Positions 23,501 to 36,600 of a stretch of 64,000 nt of DNA are shown here, one piece after another. Location of the stretch: positions 1,426,001 through 1,490,000 of the forward strand of contig OZ234493.1 of assembly GCA_965153455.1 (NCBI GenBank), given 5' to 3'. The notes under the pieces are model-generated. The model was not told where the DNA came from. It made no database searches and saw nothing but the letters and a program-made list of their open reading frames with translations. Positions within the stretch are counted from its first letter, which is position 1. The number at the start of each line of letters is the position of its first letter. A program made the position numbers and the translations under genes. This stretch comes from Sphagnum compactum (taxonomy: Eukaryota; Bryophyta; Sphagnopsida; Sphagnales).

Positions 23501-24393
23501 TCCCAAGACAAATTCTCTGCATCTGCAAGAGCTTGTGATTGATAAGGCCGCCCATTCTGCCCTGTAGTAGTAGGGCCCGAGTTTCCTGCTTCCCGACCAT
23601 CGGTTGTAGAAAGTTCTGATTCTCTGCTGCTGCTGCTGCTGTGCCAATGACCAACCACCCGAAGAGCTCCATTTACACTTGGACTCAAGGGAGGAGGAGC
23701 TCCTGTTCCAAGATAAAAAGAATCTCTATCATACTTTCGTCCTAGACCATTCTCCAAGGGCTGGATAGCAGCAGCACCAAATAGAGGTGCAGTGTCCCCT
23801 TCCCGGCTTGCTGCAGCACTGTAGCGCCCAATCTCAGTATAAAAGCTGTTATGCCGACCTACAGTTACAATGGCATCTTAGATGTATAAACAGTAGATCC
23901 AAGCTCTCAGGCGTGTCCGTGGGAAACAGAGATCTGTGCACAAAAATCTATGCATCAGCAGCTCTGGTACTCAGCCAGTGGAAGAGAAGAAAAGAGCAAA
24001 AGGAATGTGGGTTTGCTTGGTCGTCACAAAATATGGGTTGGACAGTTTGCAAAACTTACCTTGAGTTCGTCTCTTATTTGGAGGCCCAAGAGAGATTCCA
24101 TTATTTGCAGGGTGGTGCAATCCAAGAGATCTTTGGAATGGAACATTAGCAGCAGCAGATGAAGAAGAAGTCGTTCTGTCAGAAGAATTATTCCAGTCCC
24201 TCTTCCCAGCAATACCTCTGTCAGACCTGTCTCCTCTGTCTAACCTCACATCTCTGCTGCTGCTGCTGCTGCTGCTGTAAGGCTCCCTCTGCCAGGTTGG
24301 GACATGGTCAATAGGCATGGACGACGACAAATCCCGGGCATTTGGAGCTGCTGTTGCACGGGCATCACCCCTGCTAGGACTATACATCTGCAC
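14557..24393 (-). CDS. PWR: POWERDRESS-like NCoR/SMRT-type SANT-domain co-repressor, very large
   Basis: Eight exons in transcript order: 24060-24393, 22731-23858, 20912-22258 (or 22267), 19829-20751, 17855-19684, 17278-17406, 16886-17116, 14557-16596. All introns are GT-AG, phases close and the total is about 2,653 aa. Exon 1 starts MQMYSPSR and is Ser/Arg-rich. Exon 2 carries KRLRLGWGQGLAKYEKKKVG, a hallmark of the plant POWERDRESS family. SANT1 is at about 1003-1055 (PWLPEEKKIFIDKFAIYNKN). SANT2 is at about 1245-1297 (WTDSERHLFTDAVVLYGKDF). SANT3 is at about 1608-1660 (SWTQDEKDKFAEIIRKHGKD). The last three exons encode a Gln-rich C-terminus with poly-Q and Gln-Ala dipeptide runs. In Arabidopsis PWR works with the histone deacetylase HDA9 to remove H3 acetylation in the nucleus, and the same role is inferred here. 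The protein is much longer than Arabidopsis PWR (about 1,650 aa), mainly through low-complexity sequence. Confidence 0.9.
16250..16596 (-). repeat. CAG/CTG and Gln-Ala coding microsatellites in the SANT gene
   Basis: On the coding strand, runs of CAG/CAA encode poly-Q near the start of exon 8. They are followed by a long Gln-Ala/Gln-Val dipeptide stretch (AQAQAQAQAHVQAQAQAA) and more poly-Q at about 16250-16310. Similar Gln runs occur in exons 6 and 7. Mixed CAG/CAA codons suggest the tract is not purely slippage-driven. Such regions are often disordered or activation/condensate-type domains; function is inference. Confidence 0.8.
17611..17888. repeat. Recent 139-bp tandem duplication copying the exon 5 / intron 5 junction of the SANT gene
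   Basis: Copies 17611-17749 and 17750-17888 share an almost identical sequence at an offset of exactly 139 bp (gttttccaaacctgtgctgt at 17705 and 17844). The right-hand copy contains the functional end of exon 5 and its donor at 17854. The left-hand copy repeats the exon end and donor inside the intron. Only a few mismatches are visible, so the event is young. Confidence 0.9.
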
Positions 24394-26160
24394 CTCTTAT
24401 CGCACCTCTTCTTCCTCCCGACATTCAGAACTACCAAGAAGATAGAAACTTCCACATTCGAAGCTTGACCTCTGGGGGAAAAAAAACACAGGGAAAGCCT
24501 TATTTCCAACTACACTGTCGCTCCTTCACCGTCCTCCACTCGTTTGCTGCTGAAGAAAAACAGAATGCTACCACATGCTACCACATCTTGCTCCCTAATG
24601 TGGATGAAGTGGGTCTGACTGAGACCTCTTTCCCTCCTTCCTTCCTCCTGTTTCTTCCCTGCGTGGAAACATCCGAGAAAAGGTTTATTGATCTCTACTC
24701 CCCAAGAGGCTTCCCTACCCACAACAACGAAAAAAAGCTTTCTACCCACAAACCCACGACTCAACAAGTATCATTCTCGTCTCCTGCCGCACCCACAGAG
24801 CCGCTGATGGGTTGTTGGGTTTTCTCTTTTGCCCTAAAGCTCCTCGTCAAAATTACACTCGACCCGTTGTGACCCATTCCTTCTCTTTAGAATACGATCT
24901 CGCAACTCTACATAACAAGCGTGCTCATGAACTACAGCAACCTGTGGCCTTATACAGAGAAAACAGACTGCAACAACGACCGGACGTAGTCCAGATCCAC
25001 AAGAGAAACGTCAGACGGGACATCTGCCTATGAAACACTAACTCTGAGAGGGCTTACCAAAACAAAACAACAAATCCGCCTTCTTCTTCCTTCTCCTCCC
25101 TATACTTGTTGTTGCATCGTGAACCATCAAACTGCAAAATCCATAAACACCGTAAAATCCTCTTGTCGTCCGACCGCATCTGTCTAGAAGAACTACTAAT
25201 CTTCTCTCGGGTCTCTGTCTTTTGTCTCTGTTTATCTCCACATAATAACATCAGTTGCCTCCTCCTCCTGAGTCCTTCCCCAATCCTCTCACAACCCACT
25301 TGGTGTCGAAGAAGACCGAATAGCCCCGAACAAAAAGCTTCGGAACCGTTAGAAGAAGAAGCATCATCAGCCACACAAAAAAAACACTGGACGAACCCCA
25401 GAAACACACACACACACACACACTCTCTCTCTCTCTCTCTCTCCCTCTCTCCCCCTCTCTCTCTCTCTAAAATCCTCTCCCAACACGTCTCCTCCTCATC
25501 AGTGCCGAACTCGGCCCCCGCCGTTGTTGGCCTTCAAGCACCTTTCAAAATCTGGCTCACAAAAACGAAAAAGCACGAATCATGCGCATACCAGTCTCCA
25601 TCTTCTTCTAGTACTATTTCCTTCTTCGGCAACCCATCTTCTCCGCGACCCGTACAAAGAAAGCCATGCGAAAGGGAAGAAGCCAAACCCTTTTTTGCAG
25701 CGACGAAACTAGTAAGCCATGGTTGTGATGCAACAGACAAATCTTCTCAAGGAAGCGGGTGAGTGGGTGGGTCGGTGGGGTGGGGTCAGGGGGGTGTCAA
25801 AAACAAAAAAAAAAAAACCCTACTATTGAGAACACGAGAAGGGGAGCAATTGGGTTACGAGAAACGCAGCTGCCGGACACGTCAAGGGAGTGAGACAGAT
25901 GAAGAAGACGCAGGAGATGGAGGGAGAGAGAAGAGAAGAGACACAGCGACGACGATGATCGCAGACGCTCCTGTACAAGCGCGCTGTGCGAGAGAGAAAG
26001 ACAGAGAGAGAAGGAGACTGGAAAAAGCAGGCGTATCCCTAACCCTTGCACAGTGCCGTCGGAAAAATGGGGTTCTCTGGCCCACGACATTCTGGCTCGT
26101 AATTAGTGCTCAGCGCGCAATCCGTTCCAGTAGCGGGACCACGTCCTTTAAGTAACTCGC
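24394..26160. promoter_or_regulatory. Upstream and probable 5' UTR/promoter region of the SANT gene
   Basis: This is GC-richer than the flanking spacers and contains a (CA)n(CT)n tract at about 25408-25470 and an A run near 25800. Long plus-strand frames here (25106-25762 and others) are low-complexity Ser/Leu/His translations of pyrimidine-rich DNA and are not genes. The TSS and any 5' UTR intron could not be located with confidence. Confidence 0.4.
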
Positions 26161-29100
26161 TCATTAGTTCACCCCCACACACACCCCCCCCCCGATTACG
26201 CGCTGCATTCACCGATTCCGTGCTGGATTCACGGGTCTAGAAACCGCCCCCCCCCCTCCCCTCCCCAAAACGACGGTGGGGGTCGGGGGGTAAAAGAAGA
26301 AAACGAATTTATTTACGACGGTGTTTCGGCCGGGTAAATGCTCGTTAGTTCCCACTTGTACCCTCCGGTTCCTAAACATACCCGGTCTCAGTTTTGCACC
26401 TTCCTCTCTCTTTCCTTTATGTTGTTACTCCATCACTTTTTCTTTTATTTTCGCATATTATTATTTTTAATTTTTCAAATGTTGCTATCTAACAGGGTTT
26501 TTTTTTTTTTTCGTTCAAATTTGTAAATATTGAAAAGTTGGTGATTTTCTTTTCCTGAAAATAGCCAAAAAAATAGTTGAATTTACACGTAAAGAATCCA
26601 AAAATTTCATAGTTCTTACAAATTTAATTGGAAAAAATCAAGGGTAGCCAGCCAGCCAGCCACACTTTTTTTGAATTTTGGCTTTTGTGCTGCATTTCAT
26701 GATTTTTAAAAAAATCATATTTAATAATTTTCAACATCTATTTCATCATCCATATTTGACTCTTTTTTTTTTTTAAACAAAAATACAATTCAAGTACCTA
26801 GCTAGCGTAAGTTGCAAATGATTAATAATCTTTCAATTATTTGATTGGGGATGGTGCATTGTTCATCTTGGATACGTTTGTTCCCCTAACTCAAACTTGT
26901 ATATCAACTACCCGGAGGATATATTAGAATCAAGTTACTCACATTCATGAAAGATGACTACCCCACCTACTCGTAAGTAAGTAAAAATCACGTGAAGCCA
27001 AAAAAGCAAGCAAGCAATCCACAAAATTGACTATGTTTCAAAATGGAGAGATGAGGAGGGCCCAAGTGAGAGAGAGAGAGAGAGAGCGAGTGAGCGGTAT
27101 TAAAAGAAGGGAGGAGAGAAGTAAGTTACCCATTCAATGCTCCTATGTAATGGGGGCGCGTACACGCTACTCACAACCATTTGATGACAAATTATGACAC
27201 AAGTAAAGGAGGGGAGAAGAGGGCTGGTGGGTGCAAAGGGTATTGTAAGAAGTATGTGGATTTTGGGTGGGTACCCCCAATATGGTATTGTGACTTAACA
27301 CCTTAACCTATGAGGATTTATTATGTAACCTTGTTACATTCTTTTTTCACAAAGCCCTTAATTATATACTAAGCCTAGCTTTGGGTTGCATCTCCAAATA
27401 TATAGTAACATCACAAGGTGAAGTTGTTATTCATGTTGTCTTTGAATAGCACTTGCCATCTCTCTCTCTCTCTCTATATATATAGAGAGATACATACAAA
27501 TCTATTTTCATGAAGGGAAGCTCTTTGTCATGCTTAGTTTTGGTGTTGGCATTATCTCAACATAGAGAGCATTGTTAGGTGAAATTCTTATTTTAGGGTT
27601 TAGTGGTTTCAGTCTATACACTTTGCATGTAACATAAGGAGACATGTGGAGAGGTTTTTTGGAGGATATTGGAAAGGCCTGACTTTGGTTGGTGCCTAGT
27701 ATATAATATATACAACACACAAATATGGACTATTGTGGGGAACCCTAAAATTGGAGATCACGGGATTCTGGGGCCTATGTTGACGGCTTTATTTCTGTTA
27801 TGAGTCACTTTACAGTAATACTGTTCTCCTTTTGGCATTTTGTGAAGCTTGTCGTTTGTAGTTTAGCCAGGAAATTTTTTAAGAAAATTTAAAAAAATCC
27901 TCGGGAAAGAAAGAGAGAAAATGAAAGCGTAGCTTAGAGAGCTTTTTGAATCGCTTGTTGTTGCTATTTGTTTGTTTTCTTGTATATTGGGGGGTTGGTG
28001 GTGGCTCCCCATCCCTCCCAAAAGCTTTTCCATTCTTGGACTTTTTCTCTTCTTATTTTATTCATGGGTACCCTAAAATTGGGCTTTGGCTTGGTTGTAT
28101 TCTAGTTCTTTCTGGTGGTGGTAGTGATAGAGTTGTTGGCTTTTCCTATTAAATAGAACAACCCACTTCGTCTAATGATATGCATTTGTTTGCTTGCCTG
28201 CCCGATGTGAAGTGAAGGTTTGTTTGGTGAAGGTAAACACCAACCCTAGGGGCAATTTTTTTACCTTAGTGCGACCATTTTTCCTTGAAGCCATTTTGCA
28301 ATGCCCCGCTCACAAGTTCACTATTACATGAAATGAAACAATTTGAAAGTCTAGATGCCACAGAAAGAGAGAGAAACCATAGTGGAAGCAAATAAGGCAT
28401 TTCTCATTGGGACCCATTTGCAAAGGAGTCCCCCCTTCTTGAAGAAGGAAAAGGAGGGAAGTACAAAAAAAGCATTGACCCCTCTACACCCTCCCCCCCC
28501 CCCCCCCAAACCCTACCCACAAAATATCATACTTTACCCACCCAATCCCCAAGTACTAAGAGTTGTTCCACAAATGAGGAAACTTTCAATTGGGAAAAAC
28601 ATCCTTAAACAAATGGGTTTTCACAAAAGAAAAAAAGCCAATAGTAAGTCTTCAAGCTTTTTAGCACACCTATGTGTGGAATAATTAATTAACTTTGAAG
28701 ACTTCACATGGAAAAATTAAAATAATGCAACCCAAATATTGGAAAGCATTCTCCGATTTCTCCTTCACAAAATTTGTTCTTCGAAAAAGAATTTTTTTTG
28801 AAAATTTCAACATTTCTGAGAAAAAGAAAGCAAGCGACTAAGGTACTTGGATAGTACCAACACCACCCCATCACTTGCCGAGAAACCACCACCATCACCA
28901 CCACCACAACAACAAACAAAATATTAAAAAAAGAAGAAAATCCTTTTTCAAGCACCCAAAAATAATAATAATAACAATAATAATAATAAACAAAAACCCT
29001 AATCTTACCAAGTAAAGAGTGGCAACCCAAATTAGTGCCCAAGACCCACCCTTTCTCCCCAATAGAAAAGGCACCCAAAAAAAAAACATTAAAGAAAAAA

Positions 29101-30390
29101 AAAAACCCCAAATCACTTCCCCCACCACACCCCACCCCAACCCCCCCCCCAAATAAATAAATAATAAAAGTTTTGTCCATAGGGGGTATGGCAGCTTTTT
29201 GGGCACTGTGTTGAGAGAAGCAATAATTGGAGGGAACGGAAATAGGGGAAGCCCATTAATTGCCGTAGGGGGGTAGAAACTGGAGCAGCGACGGTGGTAC
29301 TCGTTCACACGGCGGGAAAATCGATGTACACAGACCCCAGTAGGAAGCTCAGCGCGAAATTTCCCCCAAAAACAATAATAAATAGGTACCTATATCAAAC
29401 TGGTTTTTACTCCTGCAAGCTAGCGGTAACTTTACCAAACTTGGGCAGTAATAAGTAAGTAGTAAAAATAAATCCCCCGTCGTTTGTCGTTTCCTCAGAT
29501 ATTATGGGGCTCGACTTTATGGCGCGGCAGAAGCAGCCCATTCCGTTTTGGAATGGCAGGCGCAGAACAGTCCTGGTGAACAGAACCGATCTGTTTGTCC
29601 TTAACATTATTACGGGGGTCAAGATTTTTTATGCTCAGACAATCGATACATTCCAACGCAGAATCGACTACACCTGACAAACTGAAAAATTCGGAATGAA
29701 ATCGAAAAAAGGGCCCCATTCCAGGAATTTACCTCCCATTCCAGGATTCCAGCATTTACCCACCCCCGCCCCCAAGGAAGGGTAAATGAGAAAACGCAAG
29801 AGCAAGTAGAAAAGTAAAAATCTCTGCACAGTTTTTTTATCATTTAATAGAAAATATGTCAAAGACTTGGAATAGTTAATGAATGTGTGTGTGTGTGTAT
29901 TGGATGAAGATAACTAATGAAGGACACAGTCTTAAATGTCTAAATCCTTTAGAAATAAATCTATTTAATACTACTCAGAGTAAAATTATGGATGATATTG
30001 GATGAAAAATGCACCTTTAAAATAATAAATGGACATGCATCCATTAAATGAAACCTTTAAGAACTAAATATTATTGATTAATACCAAGAGGTTTGTGGAT
30101 GTTTATTGGATGAAGATAGTAAATGAACATAGGTCTTTAACTGAAACCTTGGGTTTCGTGTGTATTTATTGGTCATGTACAATTTTTTCCTTGTTTTTTC
30201 TTTGGTTTTTAACAACTTTTTGGGGTATTTGTTTACTATGGTAGCACATGTGGTAAGCAATTAATTAGGGGTCCTAAATGCACTGACAATCCCATTGGTG
30301 TGTGAATGAGGCACTTTTTATTCATTGCACATCAAAGTATGTCCAAATGGGCCTCCCATTAATATCCGTATGCAAACATGGGATGACTTG
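26161..30390. other. Gene-free spacer with homopolymers and microsatellites
   Basis: C/G homopolymer runs at about 26180-26290, a GA run at about 27069-27088, a 22-bp perfect palindrome (CT/TA/GA) at 27469-27490, a C run at 28493-28508, ATT/TTA-type runs near 28960-28990, and a GT run at 29885-29900. Minus-strand frames at 28704-29308 are translations of low-complexity DNA. No gene recognised. Confidence 0.5.
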
Positions 30391-30618
30391 GATGATGGTG
30401 AGATGTGTGGTCATCCAATAGTATGATTGTGAGATGGGTGGTCATCCAATGGTATGATTGTGAGATGGGTGGTCATCCAATGGAATGATGGCGAAATGGG
30501 TGGTCATCCAATAATGATGGCGGAATGGGTGGTCATCCAATGGAATGATGGTGAGATGGGTGGTCATCCAATGGAATGATCGTGAAATGGGTGGTCATCC
30601 AATGGAATGATGGTCATA
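30391..30618. repeat. 31-bp minisatellite, seven copies
   Basis: The word ggtcatccaat begins at 30409, 30440, 30471, 30502, 30531, 30562 and 30593. Spacing is 31 bp except one 29-bp unit. The unit is roughly gatgg-tgagatgggtggtcatccaatggaat with scattered substitutions. No frame through it is part of a gene. Confidence 0.95.
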
Positions 30619-33600
30619 TGGACATGATGAACATGTGCATGGAATCATACATGGGCAATGCATGAAATATTGTGAACTCCAATGGGTCAAAAATACAAGT
30701 GTTGTCAAAGATAGCCATTGAACTTTGAAGGCATAAATTAACAAATTAGTGCCTAAAATATAAAACTAGGAAAAAGGCTTAAAACAAGTGGTAGTATTTG
30801 GCATATATATATATATAGGATCAAAAATTCGTGTTTTTCATAGGAATCCATTTTTAAAAAAGATGATTACAACCCCCACCAAAATAATTATTATTATATG
30901 ATTTTTTAAAAATAACATTTTATTTATTTTGGGTAAAATTGTATGTGAAAGGAGGAAGGCACAACTCCAAGTAAGTTGCTCAAGAGGCACAACATTGTGG
31001 CACACATCATCTCACCTTTTACAAAACCATTATAGCATTTGTGTCTATCCAAAAAAGTCACCAATTTCAACAAATGATACCACATGGTACGTTCCATATC
31101 TAATATTCTACCAACAAAATCCCCCACAAAAGACTTTTTATATACACCCCACCTTGGACCTATGGGATAGGGAAAAGAGAAATTGTCTCACACACTAACT
31201 AGTAGCTTGGACTCATTTCCAAGGTGGGCTCATGTTCAAGGCCCCAAAAAAAAAAAAAATCATTCACTCACACACCAACTCTCCTACTAGCCTAGTATGT
31301 GTCATCATAAGTGATTTTTTATTTTTATTTTTATTTTATATTTTTTTCAATAATTGAATTTTTTATTCACTATTACAAAAAAATTCTAGAAGGGTTGACC
31401 TAGAAATTGCCTTGCAAAAAAAAAGAGAAAAAAAATTACCCTTCAAAGGTGGTTGCACATTCTCATGTTACATTACGTAATGAAAAATTCACTTATCAAG
31501 TTGACAATAGACGGAAAGTGTGAAATTTTTCAATAGTGTAAAGTACTAGAGCACGGCCGGTTGTATATCATATAGTTTATTAGCAAGCAAAGCAAAGGAA
31601 AAGGATGGCCATTATGCAGCACAAGTACAAAGGAAATATCGGAATCAACAATGATGGCCAATTCCACCATTTAAAAAACAACTTCAAAACTTGTTGATTC
31701 AAACATATATGAACATTTTTAGTGTCGAATCAAAAGGTGGATTTTGGATGGATGGATGATCTATGATTTGGATGGATGGATGATTTATGATTTTGAACCA
31801 AAATTTTTGAGAAATACGGAAAATTCCTTGAGGCAAAATTTAAACCTATAATTGGGTTGTGACATATTATCATTCTCATCAATTTTTTCATCAAGTGCTA
31901 CCAATTTCTTGCACTTTCCGAAGTCATAATGCTTGGGAATGTTATAAGCAATATCAATCATGTGTACAAAATTATATATACCAAAAGGTCACTTCATGAA
32001 GGGTTCACAAGTGTTTCATGTTGCATGTGAAAACCAAACATGTTATTCAAATATCATTATAATGTGAACAAAATTGATCATATTATTGTCTTAAAACAAT
32101 GGATTAAAATTCTTTAAGTGCTTAATCCACATGCATGCATATGAACAAAGGAGTCTTAAAAAATTCATTTTAATCATCTTCATCAAATATTTAATATTTG
32201 ATATTCTCATTTTTTGATATTTGATATTTTTAAATAATTACTTTTTTTTTACAAATGTTATTTCCAAATATGGAAAATCATGTTTAAATATTCTTAATTT
32301 AACATATGATAGATACCATAACACCTTAATGGATTTGGAACTAATTAAATCATTTTTAAATTGTCAATTTTAATTTTTTAAAATACTTGTTGCACAAAAT
32401 GCCAAAATTTTGAAATTTGGTAATGGCATTTAATTTTAACTTTCATTCATCTTCATATTAAGTATGTCATAAAATGCGAATTAAAGAAAAGAAACATTGC
32501 CCATTTGGTGAAGAATTTTGATTATCAAAATCATTGTTTCTTAAATTCCTCTAGGGATCAAATGGTTGATCATTGTTTTTATTATCCCCATTTAACCACT
32601 AGCTTGAAAGACTTTAGTTGAAATCCATAGGGGGCACTTATAGCATAACCTTTGTTTCTTTTCTATTGCTACAAAATAAAGTAATTAGCAATGTTTTCTT
32701 TGACAATTTTTTGTAAATTGATGAATTTTTTCAAAAAATGAAAAAAACATGCATAATTTGTGAATTTTAAAGATTTTTAATTAAATTAATCACATCTCGA
32801 CTTAGGCACTTCTTAGGTCACCACTATTAGTAACATTTTTGTAAAAATGTTACAACCCACCTAAGGCAATTGTCATTTAATGTGAATTAATGTTGGGGAT
32901 CCTTGCCAATGGACCTACTCAAGGAATTTTGAAAAAAAATTCTTAGTAACTAGATTTTGGAAAAAAACCATATTGTTCATAAGGTGGAGATGGCTAGCAA
33001 AATTTGTTATTAATTTCATAGATATTAAAGCCTTGAGAACAATTATGTCTCAACGACATATTCAACCTTATTGACAAACAAAAATTAATGTTAATGAGCA
33101 TGCAACAAAAACCCAGAATGTAGCACTTGAATGGTGTGCATCAAAATGGAAGAAAAATGATTTTCTCTTTTGAAAATGGCAAAAATATAGATAGTTTTAT
33201 AATGAGAAATGAAAAAATGAAAAAATATATTTAATGTGTCAAAGTGCATTTTAAAAAATTAGTTAATTATTCAATGTTGAGATGCCAAATTCGTTCAAGG
33301 TACTACATGCATTAGGCACATTGAGATTTTAAGTTTTAAATTATGTTCAAAATATATCATACTCCTAATTTGACATTAACAAAATGTTTTGTTATTCTTT
33401 TTAAAAAGTGATAATTAGGTTGAAATTTTTAAAAGATATAAATATTTTGTTCTTTCCATGTGTTCTTTTTTTCTTGCATGGGGAGGTCACTTCCATTTAC
33501 TCCAAAAAAATGCAAAAAAATAAGATGCAACTTATTGATATGAAGTAAGACTTTTGATTTATTTAAATTTAAATAGGTTACTTGTAATTCATTATGAAAA

Positions 33601-36600
33601 TATATGTAGAATATATGTAATGTATTTATATTATAATTAAAATATACAAATAATGACTTCCTTAGGTTTTTTTAATTCAATAGGTCTTGTATAGTATTTC
33701 ACGCAAAAAACCCTTTTTAATATGTGCACATGAGAAAGTTGACATCTTGATAGAGTAATAATGATTATTTCATTGTTTTAAAATAAATTATTCAACTTTC
33801 TTTAACTTCATGAAAATCCAATTGATGCTAGGTTTTAGTTAATTAATATTCAACCTTGTATAATACAATTCAAGCTTGTATTATTATTATTCAAGCCTAA
33901 TATTCTTAATGCATGAAACTAGTACAAAGGCCAATGGTTAGATAGTTAATCATGTAGTGAATGTGTCTTCACCAAAGGAGGTCATCACCCCTTGTTGTTA
34001 GCAACTTGACAAACCAAAAAACATGTTTCATTTAAGGTTGGGAATAAATTGAAGCTTTGCAATGCTAACATTCTCTCAATGGCTCCATCAATTTTTATCA
34101 AGATGAATATTTCACCAATGCCCTCAACCTAATGCCCTAAGTCATTGGCAATAACCATTGGCTATTCTTAACCAAAATTGGAACAAAGTTGGTCATCCAT
34201 TCCTTCCTCCTTCCTATCCAACACGTGCTTCATACAATGTTGGAAAACTATTTTCAAAGTATAATAACTTATACTCCCATGTTTACCAAAATAAATGAAT
34301 TTCTTAATAAAAACTGCAAAGTGATAAAATTATCTTGATTTTGGGAAAAGAACTTGGGAAATTTTGGAAAAAAAACGATTCTAAGATGACTAACCTTTCA
34401 TGAACTACAAAATGTATTATTCGAAAATGTCGTTGGTATGTAATGTCCTTAATGAATTACATAATATATTATGAAAGTAATGCATACTAGTTGATGCCAT
34501 GGTGAGCCCATGATGATTTTGTTACCCAAATTTGTTTCCAAGTTGTATTAACCATTTGCTTTGTTTATTTATGTAGTTGAGGTGATTCAAAAATGCTTGT
34601 GTCATCCTTGTTATCCCAAATTTTCACACCATGATTTTAATCGCAAAATATTTCTAAAGGCATGCCCCAATATTATAAAATATCATCGTTAAATAATCAA
34701 AATCTACCACCAATGCCACAAATGACAAACCAAGAATGCACCATGGAAAAAATAATGTATCACATTCATCTTATGTGATGATCGAAATTTTGAAGATCCA
34801 CTTTACAAAATCTAAGTAATTAATGAAAATGAATCCATTCAACTTTCATCTCATTCAATATTTGGCATTCACCATTAAAGCTCAAGACTTTAATTTTTTA
34901 CATTCATGGTGGTCCAAGGACCTTAGTTCTTATATTTTGATTATATATATATTTTTAATGGACACTTCATAGCCCAAAAGATGTTGCAATTTGCATTTTT
35001 CTTCAAATCTTTAACCTCATTGTTGTTTCATTTTAAATTTGTGTTTATATGCATACAAGGGTTATAATATTTGTGTATTAATATACAAAGGGTGTTGAAT
35101 AAAGTTATGTGCAGCTATCCAAAAACTTTGTTATGGCCAATGAGATTGTTGGATTTAGCGATCTTCTTTTTTTCTTAGTTATCTTAAATGAACTATAATT
35201 AAATGTGTAATAGAATTTGGTAGGTTTGTGAGAATTTTAGAGGACCAATGGAAATGCTAGAAACGGACCATTATTTTTAATGTTTAGCAAAATAAGGTTA
35301 TATGTAGGTCTACAGTTTATTTTTTTATAGGCCAATGGGATTGCTAGATTTTGTGATTTCAATTTGTTTCTTATTATCTTGAATCAACTAATTAACAGTC
35401 CAATGTTTAATAATTATTTACAAATAAAGTTTTAACACATCAATTGTGCACTTTGTTTAATTTTTTTATCTTTCCCTTTCCCATCTATTGTCTTCCCATA
35501 TGATTAAATGAAGTTAAATTTTACTAACATTTGCCATAAGGCTTTCGAAATACATCTTGCACAAATTCCATATTGCTTCATTAGAATCAAATCACCACAA
35601 CTTGACTAGTTTGATCGTTTGATGAAAAAGTATCCTATGCATAGAACACAACATTATAATGCAATGGTAGACTATGCAAAAGAAAGATACCATACTTACA
35701 ATTCATGTTTCACAAATCTTTTCAAAATACCTTTTTTTTGGAAAAAAAGGTTTGATGGCTTCAAGTTGAACACTTCAAAATTTCAACAATAGTTGGTGGG
35801 TGAAAACATGGTAAAGTGTACAACTAAAAGTACTTGTTAATCTACTTGTCAAGTGAACAAAAAGTGGGACCAAAACCCATCACAAATTTGTTATACATTC
35901 AATCTTTTGAATTGAATGATAAATAACACAATACTTCTTTGTTATTATGCATTACTTTTTAAATTTTCCATTGTAAAAGTAGGTTTCAAGTAGACTTTTC
36001 TAAATGCAAGTAGCTTTTGAAACTTATTTTTTGTATTGTAACATTTGAATCAAGTATGTGTCAAATATATTCTACCAAAGATAAAGTAGATTTGTTTTTA
36101 ATGAGGCCCTTGAATATACAATGATATTTATGTTGTAATTCATACATGTATATTTCATTAAATTTTCTAATGAAAAAGTGGGTTTGAACACCATATTGAC
36201 TAATCAATTTCAAACCTACTTATTCCTAACTTTTATTATTCCAAAAATTTTGGAATTTTGTAGTTGATTTACAATAAACCCAATTGAGGGCTTAATAGTT
36301 TCAAAATGAAATTTAAGTAAAATTTGAATCTACTTTCTTGTTTATTCATGAAAAACTGCCTCTTTTTTAACTTGATATTTTTTGGCAACTTTTTATGTAT
36401 ACCTTACCATGTTTTCACCTTGGTAAATATGTTAAGTTCACTTATAAGTTTGAAGTTATGTTGGTACTCTAATGTTTATATTTTTTATTATATTAAATAA
36501 ATATTGGGTTCAATTCTCTATAATATATTTATATATTAAATGAGATAGTTTTTGCAAATTGTTATTAGTTTTTCCCCTTTTTTTGGTTGGCCCTCTAAAA

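Noticed and set aside
25106-25762. Plus-strand 218-codon frame
   Set aside because: Ser/His/Leu-rich translation of CA/CT repeats and pyrimidine-rich DNA upstream of the SANT gene; no domain, no supporting context.
28704-29308. Minus-strand frames up to 158 codons, rich in Phe, Val, Tyr and Gly
   Set aside because: They translate ATT/TTA, poly-T and G-rich simple sequence; no recognisable protein.
30391-30618. Regular 31-bp repeats as a CRISPR array
   Set aside because: Units are contiguous tandem copies with no unique spacers, and the DNA is a plant nuclear sequence.
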